The notes under the pieces are model-generated. The model saw only the letters and a list, made by a program, of their open reading frames with translations. It was not told the origin of the DNA and did no database searches. Source: JBAXTZ01 sp041666525 (GTDB lineage: Bacteria > Bacillota > Negativicutes > JBAXTZ01). Taken from it: 64,000 bases of DNA. This document shows, one piece after another, positions 27,172 to 35,397 of this stretch; position 1 is the stretch's first letter; the number at the start of each line of letters is the position of its first letter. Location of the stretch: the NCBI GenBank assembly GCA_041666525.1, contig JBAYGT010000002.1, positions 1-64,000 on the forward strand, given 5' to 3'. The position numbers and the translations under genes were made by a program.

Positions 27172-27963
27172 ATGGGTGAAGTAATAGTTATAACATCCGG
27201 TAAAGGTGGTGTAGGTAAAACTACCTGTACTGCGAGTTTAGGTACCGGATTTGCACTGATGGGCAAGCGGACAGTAATAGTTGACGCCGACATCGGGTTG
27301 CGTAATCTGGATGTAGTTATGGGCTTGGAAAACCGTATTGTGTATGATCTGGTTGATGTAGCAGAGGGCCATTGTCGTCTTAAACAGGCTTTAGTAAAGG
27401 ATAAGCGTTTCGAAAATCTATACTTGTTGCCGGCTGCGCAAACGCGGGATAAAACCGCGATCACACCGGAGCAGATGACCGAAATCGCTCAGCAATTAGC
27501 GGAAGATTTCGATTATGTTCTGATTGACTGTCCTGCCGGCATCGAAGGTGGCTTTAAAAATGCTATAGCCGGTGCTGATCGCGCTGTGGTGGTTACAAAT
27601 CCGGAAATGTCTTCAGTCCGCGATGCCGACCGGATAGTAGGATTGCTTGAATCTGAGGGCAAAGCGAACCCGCTGTTAATTATTAATCGGTTACGGCCGC
27701 ACATGGTTAACAAAGGCGATATGATGACTGTGGACGATATTTGCGATATTTTGGCGATAAAACTTATCGGTATTATTCCCGAAGATGAATACATCATTAT
27801 AGCAACCAACAAAGGCGAACCAGCGGTACTAAACGATGACAAACTTGTAGGAAAAGCCTATCGCAATATCGTACGCCGGTTAATGGGTGAAGAAATTGAA
27901 TTCCTGGATCTCGATGCGCCGACTGGTTTTTTTGGAAAACTAAAACGCGCATTCGGGGTTTAG
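27172..27963 (+). CDS. minD: Septum site-determining ATPase MinD
   Basis: A 263-residue membrane-cycling ATPase that carries MinC. The deviant Walker A GKGGVGKT is at residues 10-17, the switch residues lie in VDADIGLRNLD, and the C-terminus ends in the amphipathic membrane-targeting helix (FFGKLKRAFGV). The ribosome-binding site GGAGG is clear. MinD acts between minC and minE in the same operon. Confidence 0.96.
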   Translation: MGEVIVITSGKGGVGKTTCTASLGTGFALMGKRTVIVDADIGLRNLDVVMGLENRIVYDLVDVAEGHCRLKQALVKDKRFENLYLLPAAQTRDKTAITPEQMTEIAQQLAEDFDYVLIDCPAGIEGGFKNAIAGADRAVVVTNPEMSSVRDADRIVGLLESEGKANPLLIINRLRPHMVNKGDMMTVDDICDILAIKLIGIIPEDEYIIIATNKGEPAVLNDDKLVGKAYRNIVRRLMGEEIEFLDLDAPTGFFGKLKRAFGV

Positions 27964-27980
27964 TTGCACGGAGGTTAAAG

Positions 27981-28316
27981 ATGGATATTCTTCAGGTATT
28001 TAAAGATTGGTTAGCACCAAACAAAGAACACACCGGCAGCACTGCTAAAAACCGATTAAAGTCGATGCTGGTAATCGATCGCTCGAATGTTTCTCCGGAA
28101 TTGATGAATGACATTAAAGACGATATCATAAAAGTTTATCAGAAGTATTTCGAACTTAACGACGAAGATATGGAAGTTAAATTTGATAACAATCAAAATA
28201 CTGTGATATTGACAACCAGCATTTCCGTGCTGCGGGTTAAACGCAACATTGATGCGGCAAATTCAAAAGACGATAATGACTATAAACGAAACAACGCAAA
28301 CAGGCAAAAAAGATAA
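27981..28316 (+). CDS. minE: Cell division topological specificity factor MinE
   Basis: A 111-residue MinE that stimulates MinD ATPase and drives its oscillation. The N-terminal MinD-binding segment is followed by AKNRLKSMLVIDRSN and the dimerisation domain. The tail after residue 92 is charged and Asn-rich and extends beyond the usual family length of about 90. Its stop overlaps the rodA start in TAATG, indicating translational coupling. Possession of MinE sets this organism apart from Bacillus-type Min systems. Confidence 0.93.
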   Translation: MDILQVFKDWLAPNKEHTGSTAKNRLKSMLVIDRSNVSPELMNDIKDDIIKVYQKYFELNDEDMEVKFDNNQNTVILTTSISVLRVKRNIDAANSKDDNDYKRNNANRQKR

Positions 28317-29428
28317 TGTTAAATTTTCCGCGACGACTGGCGCGAAATATGGATTGGCAACTGCTGGCTTTTGTAGTTGCAGTTATTGCGATAAGCATTG
28401 TAACAATCGGCTCGGCTACGCATATGAATACACCGAGTGATGACCGGTTTTGGTACGTTGGTCGTCAAGGAATGTTTGCATTATTTAACGCTGTGATCAT
28501 TTTAATACTTCTGGCCTTTGATTATCGTAACTTAAAAGTTATGGCAAAACCACTGTATGTGATAAATATGCTTGCGCTAATCGGGGTAACGTTATTTGGA
28601 CAGACAGCGCTTGGTGCGCAGCGGTGGATTCAAATTGGGCCGCTTAATTTGCAACCGTCCGAGTTTTCAAAAGCAATAATGATTGTGGTATTAGCGGCAT
28701 TTTTAGATAACAATCAGCGGACGGTAAATTCGCCAAAAACATTATTAAAACTGGCATTAATAGTTGGGTTGCCGTTCGTGCTGGTATTAAAACAACCGGA
28801 TCTCGGTACCGCTATGGTTTTTTTGGCGATTACGCTGGGGATGGTTTTTGTTAGCGGAATAAGTTACAAATATATTGCCGGTGCAGCGGTGGCTGCTATT
28901 GCAGCATTTCCAGTTGTTTGGCATTTTATGCATGACTATCAAAAAATGCGACTTACGGTGTTTCTTGACCCCAACGTCGATCCGTCCGGATCAGGCTATC
29001 ATATCATTCAGTCCAAAATTGCCATTGGTTCTGGGATGTTATTTGGCAAGGGCTTGTTTCACGGTACGCAAAGCCAGTTGAACTTTTTGCCGGAAAACCA
29101 CACTGATTTTATCTTTGCGGTTGTTGGAGAAGAATTCGGATTTATCGGTACTTCAGTGCTGTTATTGTTGTATTTGGGGATATTATATCGGATGTTAAGG
29201 ATTGCCGGAGAAACGCGCGATTCGTTCGGAATGTTGTTGGCATCCGGTGTGTTTTCGATGTTTTTATTTCATATTTTAATCAACATTGGTATGACGGTTG
29301 GTTTGATGCCGGTAACTGGTATACCTTGCCCGCTAATGAGTTACGGTGTTAGTTCGCTGACAACAAATTTACTCTGTATCGGAATTATGCTAAATATATA
29401 TATAAGAAGGAAGAATATAAATTTTTAA
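28316..29428 (+). CDS. rodA: Rod-shape SEDS glycosyltransferase RodA
   Basis: A 370-residue polytopic SEDS protein with about ten membrane segments that polymerises lateral-wall peptidoglycan together with a class B PBP. Family motifs include GAQRWIQIGPLNLQPSEF, LKQPDLGTA, and the C-terminal GIPCPLMSYGVSS. RodA is preferred to FtsW because of length and position after minCDE, a common arrangement in Clostridia and Negativicutes. It overlaps minE by one base. A terminator-like hairpin follows. Confidence 0.9.
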   Translation: MLNFPRRLARNMDWQLLAFVVAVIAISIVTIGSATHMNTPSDDRFWYVGRQGMFALFNAVIILILLAFDYRNLKVMAKPLYVINMLALIGVTLFGQTALGAQRWIQIGPLNLQPSEFSKAIMIVVLAAFLDNNQRTVNSPKTLLKLALIVGLPFVLVLKQPDLGTAMVFLAITLGMVFVSGISYKYIAGAAVAAIAAFPVVWHFMHDYQKMRLTVFLDPNVDPSGSGYHIIQSKIAIGSGMLFGKGLFHGTQSQLNFLPENHTDFIFAVVGEEFGFIGTSVLLLLYLGILYRMLRIAGETRDSFGMLLASGVFSMFLFHILINIGMTVGLMPVTGIPCPLMSYGVSSLTTNLLCIGIMLNIYIRRKNINF

Positions 29429-29454
29429 CGCCGTTTCTTTACGGCGTTTTATTT
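29428..29454 (+). terminator. Terminator or attenuator between rodA and the radical SAM gene
   Basis: ACGCCGT and ACGGCGT flank a 5-base loop, followed by TTTATTTT. It ends only six bases before the next ATG, so it may reduce read-through or hide the start of that gene. Confidence 0.7.
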
Positions 29455-29459
29455 TGATT

Positions 29460-31244
29460 ATGAAAAATTTACAAAAATACTTAAATCTCGTAGCAAAACC
29501 TGGCCGCTATGTTGGTGGTGAATATAACTCGGTTGTCAAAAACTTGCCAATTGATCTGCGTTTTGCTTTTGCTTTTCCTGACACTTATGAAGTCGGTATG
29601 TCGCACCTCGGTTCCCAATTATTGTATTCAATCATCAATGCACGTGAAGATACCTGGTGTGAGCGGGTGTATTGTCCGTGGCTGGATTTTGAAACTGTTT
29701 TGCGCGACAATAGCGTACCGTTGTACGCTTTAGAGAGCAAAGCGCCGATTGCTGATTTTGATATTCTCGGCATTACCTTGCAGTATGAGCTGACCTATAC
29801 CAATGTTTTAAATATGCTTGATTTGGCACAGCTGCCGTTACGTTCAAATGAGCGTGACGAAACAATGCCATTAGTAGTTGGTGGTGGTCCCTGTGTGTAT
29901 AATCCTGAACCAGTTGCTGATTTTTTCGACTGCTTTTTAATCGGTGAGGGTGAAGAAGCAGTTAATGATATTTGTGATTGTGTTATTAAATGGAAGAAAT
30001 CTGAAAAAGCTGGCGGTAAAACTGCATTATTAAGTTCGCTTTCAAAAATACAAGGAGTTTATGTGCCCGCTCTCGGCAAACATGCGGTGGTTAAACGCGT
30101 GTGTCAGGATTTGGATGAGTCCAGCGGTGATATTGTTCCTATTGTTCCCAATATCGGAATCATCCACGAGCGCGCAATGCTCGAAATTTTCCGCGGCTGT
30201 ACCCGCGGCTGCCGGTTTTGTCAGGCCGGTTTCGTGTATCGGCCGGTGCGTGAACGGCGGTTAGAAAATGTTTGCAGCATGGCGAAGCAGTTATTGGCAA
30301 GCAGCGGCTACGACGAGATTGCCTTGACTTCACTCAGCTCTGCTGATTATTCGCATATCACTGAAGCTGTGCAATGCGTTCAGCAAGACGGCAAGGAACG
30401 AATTAGTGTTTCATTACCTTCACTCAGGATGGACAGTTTTTCGGTTAATCTAGCTAAATTAGTGCAAAATGTGCGAAAAGGCAGTATGACATTTGCGCCA
30501 GAGGCTGGTACGCAGAGAATGCGTGATATTATTAATAAAAACGTGACTGACGAAGATATTGATGCGGCTTTGTCGGCTGCATTTGCCGCCGGCTGTCGCA
30601 CCGTGAAATTGTATTTCATGATCGGGCTGCCGTTGGAAACCGATACTGACGTTAACGGCATTATTGATACTGCCAAGCGGGTTGAGCGGTTATATCGGTC
30701 GGTCACCGGTAAGGGTGGAGTGAAAATTACGGTAAGTGTTTCGAATTTTGTGCCAAAAGCTCAAACTCCGTTTCAACGGGAAAAACAAAACACTGCCGAA
30801 GAATTTTCCCGTAAACACGGATTGTTGCGGGAGGCTGCACGCAGTTGCCGGGCGATAACGCTCCGGTATCATGATGCGTCTACCAGCTGTTTGGAAGGGG
30901 CGTTCGCACGTGGCGGACGCGAGTTGTCAGCAGTTATTGAAAGTGCGTGGAGCGCTGGTGCCAAGTTTGATGGCTGGAGTGAAATGTTTAAGTATTCATT
31001 GTGGCGTAAAGCGTTTGAAGCAAACGGCTTGAATTTGGACGAATACTTAAAATTTGATTATCAGAAGGACACAGTGCTGCCGTGGACGCATATTTCGGCC
31101 GGGGTTAACGACGAATATTTTGCACTTGAATTGCAAAAAGCGAGTTCCGGTCAACCGACAAAGGATTGTCGCCGCGCTGATTGCACTGGTTGCGGAGTGT
31201 GCCAAAAATTGGCTGTAAAAGTGGTGGATTGGGGAAACAGTTGA
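29460..31244 (+). CDS. B12-binding-type radical SAM protein (TIGR03960 family)
   Basis: A 594-residue radical SAM protein. An N-terminal cobalamin-binding-like domain (about 15-190) precedes the radical SAM core with the cluster motif C247-x3-C251-x2-C254 in RGCTRGCRFC. The C-terminal tail has an extra CRRADCTGCGVC cluster. In Clostridia and relatives this family is almost always next to a DUF2344 protein and RNase G, as here; the function is not established, although a role in RNA modification has been suggested from the context. No good ribosome-binding site lies before the ATG at 29460. A TTG at 29454 is an alternative start. Confidence 0.85.
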   Translation: MKNLQKYLNLVAKPGRYVGGEYNSVVKNLPIDLRFAFAFPDTYEVGMSHLGSQLLYSIINAREDTWCERVYCPWLDFETVLRDNSVPLYALESKAPIADFDILGITLQYELTYTNVLNMLDLAQLPLRSNERDETMPLVVGGGPCVYNPEPVADFFDCFLIGEGEEAVNDICDCVIKWKKSEKAGGKTALLSSLSKIQGVYVPALGKHAVVKRVCQDLDESSGDIVPIVPNIGIIHERAMLEIFRGCTRGCRFCQAGFVYRPVRERRLENVCSMAKQLLASSGYDEIALTSLSSADYSHITEAVQCVQQDGKERISVSLPSLRMDSFSVNLAKLVQNVRKGSMTFAPEAGTQRMRDIINKNVTDEDIDAALSAAFAAGCRTVKLYFMIGLPLETDTDVNGIIDTAKRVERLYRSVTGKGGVKITVSVSNFVPKAQTPFQREKQNTAEEFSRKHGLLREAARSCRAITLRYHDASTSCLEGAFARGGRELSAVIESAWSAGAKFDGWSEMFKYSLWRKAFEANGLNLDEYLKFDYQKDTVLPWTHISAGVNDEYFALELQKASSGQPTKDCRRADCTGCGVCQKLAVKVVDWGNS

Positions 31245-31245
31245 G

Positions 31246-31914
31246 ATGACATACCGTTTTGTATTTGAAAAGCGTGGAACCGCTTGCTATATTTCGCATT
31301 TGGAATTGGGAAAAGTTATTGAGCGCAGTTTTCGCCGCGCAAAAGTTGTTGTCGAATATTCTGAAGGCTTTAATCCGCATATGAAACTTTCTTTTGGTCC
31401 GGCGCTGGCGCTCGGGTGCGAGAGCTATGGCGAATATATTGACATCAGGCTGCCAGATGCGGTTGTTACTGACGATTTGTTGGCACGAATTAACGTTTGT
31501 ACACCGCAAGGTGTCAGGTTTGTCGATTTTGTGCAACTTCCGGAGTCGCATAGCAGTCTGGGAAATGTCTATAACCTTGCCAGTTATGAAGCAACTCTGA
31601 GTTTGACACCGTCAGATTTGGAGCAGTTCAGCAATTTTTTAAACAGTGAACAGTGTATTTATGAAAAAGTTTCGCCTAAAGGCCGGAAAATTGTTGATGT
31701 AAAAAAATTGTTAGTAGAACCGCCGGCCTTGAATTGGCTTTCCAATGAAGATTACAAGCTCAGTTATGCGGTATTATTGAATTTAACCGGCGGGACAATA
31801 AAACCGGCTGAGTTTGTTACTGCAATATTTGGCAAAAGCATTGCGCAAAAAGCACAATATTGCCGAGTTAAATTAAGTACCTGGAGTTTGAATGAACAGT
31901 CTGTTACTAAGTAA
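31246..31914 (+). CDS. DUF2344 (TIGR03936) family protein
   Basis: A 222-residue protein that typically accompanies, or is fused to, the TIGR03960 radical SAM protein. Markers are RFVFEKRGTACYISHLEL, EYSEGFNPHMKLSFGPALALG and GEYIDIRL. It probably acts with the partner encoded immediately upstream (one base apart). Its biochemical role is unknown. The next gene starts 23 bases before its stop. Confidence 0.85.
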   Translation: MTYRFVFEKRGTACYISHLELGKVIERSFRRAKVVVEYSEGFNPHMKLSFGPALALGCESYGEYIDIRLPDAVVTDDLLARINVCTPQGVRFVDFVQLPESHSSLGNVYNLASYEATLSLTPSDLEQFSNFLNSEQCIYEKVSPKGRKIVDVKKLLVEPPALNWLSNEDYKLSYAVLLNLTGGTIKPAEFVTAIFGKSIAQKAQYCRVKLSTWSLNEQSVTK

Positions 31915-33034
31915 TACCAACGATAAATTTATTGCTGCAATTGTAAGTCAGGGACAATTGCTTGATTACGCCGAACACACAAATTCTATAGTCGGTAATA
32001 TTTATAAAGCCCGTGTAGAACACCAACTGACGGAAATCAGTGCGATATTTGCCGATGTCGGTTCAAAACAACAGGTTTTTGTTAATTGTAACGATATTCC
32101 ACCAACAGTTCAGTCCACGATCGGAAGCAGTCTGTTGCTGCAAATCACCAGGCCGTCAAACAAAAAAAAAGCCGCTACGGCAACCGGTAAAATTAAAATT
32201 TCCGGCAAGTTCCTGATTTATATGCCGCTGGCGGAAGTTAGCGGCATTTCCAAAAAAATCAGCGATAGTGTTGAGCGCCAACGGTTAATTGCTTTTTTGC
32301 ATATGTACCCAAACGAAAAATTCGTTGTGCGAACTGCCGCAACCGCGGCTTCATACGAACAGTTGCACGAAGATGCGGTATTACTGATTAACCGCTGGCA
32401 ACAGATCTGCAAGCGCTTTAATGTCGAGCATAAGCCACGGTTGCTGTTTCGTGAATTTGACTTTGTTTTACGTTATGTACGCGACAATCTTGTGCGTAAT
32501 TCGATAACTGAAATTATTACCGACGATAAAACAGTCGAAACCCAAATCTGCGAGTTTCTTAACCAGGCAGGCAGTGATTGTCTGTTGAAAATAACTGAAC
32601 CAGGCGAATCAATATTCTCACTGTGCAAAGTGTCTGAACAAATTGCGCAGTTAAGCTGTCGCGAACTGATTTTGACAAACGGTGTACGCATTGTTATCGA
32701 TACTTGCGAAGCGCTCACGGCAATCGATGTTAATTCCGGAAATTATGCAAGCGGCAACAATCCCGGTATGGCAGTGGTCGAAATTAATACCAGCGCGGCG
32801 CAGGAAATAATGCGCCAAATCCGTTTGCGCAATCTTTCAGGAATTATCGTCATTGATTTTTTAAAAATGGATGTTAACGGACAAGAAGCAGTGAAGAACG
32901 TGCTAGCTGATGCTGCTGTTAAAGACGTTTCAAAAATTGAAATGTTTGGCTTTACCAGAGCCGGATTGTTTGAGATTGTCAGAAAAAGTCTTTCTTTTGA
33001 TATATTGGTTGACAGGGACAATTCGGGAGGTTAG
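31892..33034 (+). CDS. rng: Ribonuclease E/G family protein, short form
   Basis: A 380-residue RNase E/G homologue. An S1 RNA-binding segment (GNIYKARVEHQL, then AIFADVG) is followed by the catalytic DNase I-like region with the metal aspartates D279 (AIDVNSG) and D322 (VIDFLKM), 43 residues apart as in Escherichia coli RNase E. It ends shortly after GLFEIVRKSL. The C-terminal zinc-link Cys pair and small domain of full-length RNase G (near 490 residues) are missing. It overlaps the DUF2344 gene by 23 bases. It likely processes rRNA or mRNA 5' regions, but oligomerisation may differ from the norm. Confidence 0.82.
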   Translation: MNSLLLSNTNDKFIAAIVSQGQLLDYAEHTNSIVGNIYKARVEHQLTEISAIFADVGSKQQVFVNCNDIPPTVQSTIGSSLLLQITRPSNKKKAATATGKIKISGKFLIYMPLAEVSGISKKISDSVERQRLIAFLHMYPNEKFVVRTAATAASYEQLHEDAVLLINRWQQICKRFNVEHKPRLLFREFDFVLRYVRDNLVRNSITEIITDDKTVETQICEFLNQAGSDCLLKITEPGESIFSLCKVSEQIAQLSCRELILTNGVRIVIDTCEALTAIDVNSGNYASGNNPGMAVVEINTSAAQEIMRQIRLRNLSGIIVIDFLKMDVNGQEAVKNVLADAAVKDVSKIEMFGFTRAGLFEIVRKSLSFDILVDRDNSGG

Positions 33035-33066
33035 AATTTCAAAATAAACGTTAAGGAGAAATAAGC

Positions 33067-33393
33067 GTGGAAAAAGCAACAAAAAATGCCGACTTACTAG
33101 CCGGCGAGCAGGTTGAAGAGCTAATTGAAGAGAATGTAATTGTATTTAATGACGATGAAGGGAATGAATACTTTTATCAAGAAGACATCGTTATTCCGCT
33201 TGACGGGAAACAGTTCGCTATTTTGGTGCCGTTAGAAGCTGAATGTGATTGCGAAGAAGATTGTGAATGTGAAGTCGATTTAGTCGTGGCGCGTATCGAT
33301 GTTGACGAACAGGGCGAAGCGGTTTATGTAGAAACTACTGACGAGGAATACGACGCAGTAGTGGCTGAGTATGAAAAAATAATTGCTGAATAG
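33067..33393 (+). CDS. DUF1292 family acidic protein
   Basis: A 108-residue strongly acidic protein with a GTG start after AAGGAG. It has the DUF1292 pattern, in which the N-terminal part contains DDEGNEYFYQ and PLDGKQFAILVP. A Cys-containing acidic segment (ECDCEEDCECEVD) in the middle could bind metal. The function of the family is unknown. Its stop codon directly abuts the end of the convergent metal-binding lipoprotein gene. Confidence 0.75.
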   Translation: MEKATKNADLLAGEQVEELIEENVIVFNDDEGNEYFYQEDIVIPLDGKQFAILVPLEAECDCEEDCECEVDLVVARIDVDEQGEAVYVETTDEEYDAVVAEYEKIIAE

Positions 33394-34245
33394 TTAATTG
33401 TTGCCGTTAATTAATTGCTCGAGGTTAAGCCGCATTATTGCGACGTAACCTTGAGCTTTGTTGTCAGCTAAGGGTGCCATTTCCAGTGGATCGAGCGGCA
33501 GTACCTTCGCGTTTATTTCGCCGGCAAACCTGGTTGCCAATTTTTCCGATTCACGCGGTTCAAAATAGATGGTACTTATTTTGTGTGACTTGCAGAATTC
33601 GGCCAATTTGTTAAGGTGTTTGGCTGACGGTTCTTCCTCCGGCGTATTACCGAGTATTGAATGCTGCGTTAGATTATAGCGGTTCGCGAGATAGCCAAAA
33701 GCTGCGTGCGTTACAACGAATTCTTTATTCTTGAGATGAGATAATTTTTCGTTATAGATTTTATCCAGCTCGGAAAGTTCAACAATTAATTTGGCTGAAT
33801 TTTGCTGATAGTATTCGGCATTAACAGCATCGATTGAGCATAGTTTATTCACTATTTGCGGTATGAAGCGAATAAAGTTCTGCGGATTAAGCCACATATG
33901 CGGATCGGTTGCAGCGCCGTAGTTTTCGACGACGGCAAAATTGCACATAAATAACTGTTTGTCGGAATCAATCGATAGTTTTGCCGTCGGTTCGAGCATC
34001 GGACCGATTGCTACTAAAAATGCAGCGGCATTGATGTCTTTTAACGCGGAAGGCGACGGATCCCATTCGTGCGGCTCGATTTGCGGCGGAATAACTTGCC
34101 GGACTTGCATTTTTTCGCCGCAGATTCTTTGCGTTATATCAGTTAATGGATAAATCGTCGTTGCGATAAAGGGTACTTGACGATACTCCGTACCGCAACC
34201 GCATAAACAGATTATTAACAGAATTAGTATAAGATGTTTTTTCAT
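33394..34245 (-). CDS. ZnuA-type zinc/manganese-binding lipoprotein
   Basis: A 283-residue cluster A-I solute-binding protein. Signal peptide with lipobox LCGC gives a lipid-anchored Cys near residue 18. Metal-ligand positions are visible in EPHEWDPS, DPHMWLNP and VTHAAFGYL, and the C-terminal half has the usual IYFEPRES segment. It should deliver Zn(II) or Mn(II) to an ABC importer, but no permease or ATPase gene is adjacent, and the His-rich loop of high-capacity ZnuA is absent. The ATG at 34245 with AGAGGTG upstream is chosen over an upstream GTG. Confidence 0.85.
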   Translation of the reverse strand: MKKHLILILLIICLCGCGTEYRQVPFIATTIYPLTDITQRICGEKMQVRQVIPPQIEPHEWDPSPSALKDINAAAFLVAIGPMLEPTAKLSIDSDKQLFMCNFAVVENYGAATDPHMWLNPQNFIRFIPQIVNKLCSIDAVNAEYYQQNSAKLIVELSELDKIYNEKLSHLKNKEFVVTHAAFGYLANRYNLTQHSILGNTPEEEPSAKHLNKLAEFCKSHKISTIYFEPRESEKLATRFAGEINAKVLPLDPLEMAPLADNKAQGYVAIMRLNLEQLINGNN

Positions 34246-34339
34246 AAGCACCTCTGGAGCGTTTATTTTTTTATGTAACTATCTGTGTGTGTTATAATGT
34301 AACCGAATATTTATTTATTATCAACTATGGAGGCGAAGA

Positions 34340-34654
34340 ATGATTAATATTTCTACAAAAGCTGAACTAACAAAAATACTTGCAGATAATGCAGTCGTTA
34401 TGATCGACTTTTGGGCGGAATGGTGCGGGCCGTGTAAATCGCTTGCACCGATTCTGGAGCAGGTCGCCGTAAAAACTGCCGGAAAAGCAGTTATAGCCAA
34501 AATAAACATTGATACTGCAGCAGAGTTGGCTCGAGATTATCGGGTGCGCAGCATTCCAACTTTGTTGTTCTTTAAAAACACCGAACTTGTCAACCGGGTT
34601 GTCGGTTTGCGCAGCGAGGCCGAGTTAGTGGCAGATTTAGAAAAAAATTATTAA
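34340..34654 (+). CDS. trxA: Thioredoxin
   Basis: A 104-residue thioredoxin with the active site W28-C-G-P-C-K33 and the conserved cis-Pro region SIPTLLFFK. It reduces protein disulfides with thioredoxin reductase. GGAGG precedes the ATG, a TATAAT lies at 34293-34298, and a terminator follows at once. Confidence 0.95.
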   Translation: MINISTKAELTKILADNAVVMIDFWAEWCGPCKSLAPILEQVAVKTAGKAVIAKINIDTAAELARDYRVRSIPTLLFFKNTELVNRVVGLRSEAELVADLEKNY

Positions 34655-34656
34655 CC

Positions 34657-34688
34657 GAAACAGCCTTGGATTATCCAAGGCTGTTTTT
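34657..34688 (+). terminator. Terminator after thioredoxin
   Basis: AACAGCCTTGG and CCAAGGCTGTT form a perfect stem with a 5-base loop, followed by a T run. The two-component system begins 14 bases further on. Confidence 0.9.
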
Positions 34689-34701
34689 CGATGAGGAGCT
34701 T

Positions 34702-35394
34702 ATGGCGCGTCGCATACTAATAGCGGATGATGATACCAATATTCGCGAATTGATTAAGATTTATCTGTTGAAAGAAGGGTTTGAAGTCTTTGAGGCAGTT
34801 GATGGTGCCGAAACTATTGTCAAAGCACAACAATGCAATCCGGATATACTGGTATTGGATATTATGATGCCAGTGTTGGATGGTATTGAGGTATGCCGGC
34901 AAATAAGGCGGTTTTCCAAACTGCCAATAATTATGCTTACGGCGCGAGCTGATGATGATGACCGGATAATTGGTCTGGAAACCGGTGCCGATGATTATTT
35001 AACCAAACCCTTTAACCCGCGCGAATTGGTTGCGCGAATTAACGCGGTGTTGCGCCGCAGTGAAGAACGCAAGGCGGAAAAGGTTTCAGAAATTGTCGTA
35101 TTCCCATATCTTAATATCGACCACAATAACTATTTGGTCAAAGTTGACGGACAGGAAATAAACATGACTAACAAGGAATTTGAGTTGTTGTGGTTTTTTA
35201 CGAAAAACACCAATAAGGTGTTTACCCGTGACCAACTATTAGAAAAGGTTTGGGGCTACGAATACTATGGTGACACACGCACTGTTGACACACATGTTAA
35301 ACGCTTGCGTGCAAAACTCAGTATCCGGGATAGTTTTGGTTGGGATATAAAAACTGTTTGGGGTGTCGGTTACAAATTTGAGGATAAAAACTAG
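34702..35394 (+). CDS. OmpR/PhoB-type response regulator
   Basis: A 230-residue response regulator. The receiver domain (about 3-115) has the acidic pocket DDD, phosphoacceptor D53 (VLDIMMP) and K in LTKPF. The C-terminal winged helix (about 130-230) shows LTNKEFELLWF-like spacing and TVDTHVKRLR. The ATG at 34702 is chosen because GAGGAG precedes it; the frame extends into the terminator. The histidine kinase starts three bases after its stop and a 5'-nucleotidase follows, which suggests phosphate or nucleotide-related control, though this is inference. Confidence 0.93.
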   Translation: MARRILIADDDTNIRELIKIYLLKEGFEVFEAVDGAETIVKAQQCNPDILVLDIMMPVLDGIEVCRQIRRFSKLPIIMLTARADDDDRIIGLETGADDYLTKPFNPRELVARINAVLRRSEERKAEKVSEIVVFPYLNIDHNNYLVKVDGQEINMTNKEFELLWFFTKNTNKVFTRDQLLEKVWGYEYYGDTRTVDTHVKRLRAKLSIRDSFGWDIKTVWGVGYKFEDKN

Positions 35395-35397
35395 ATT

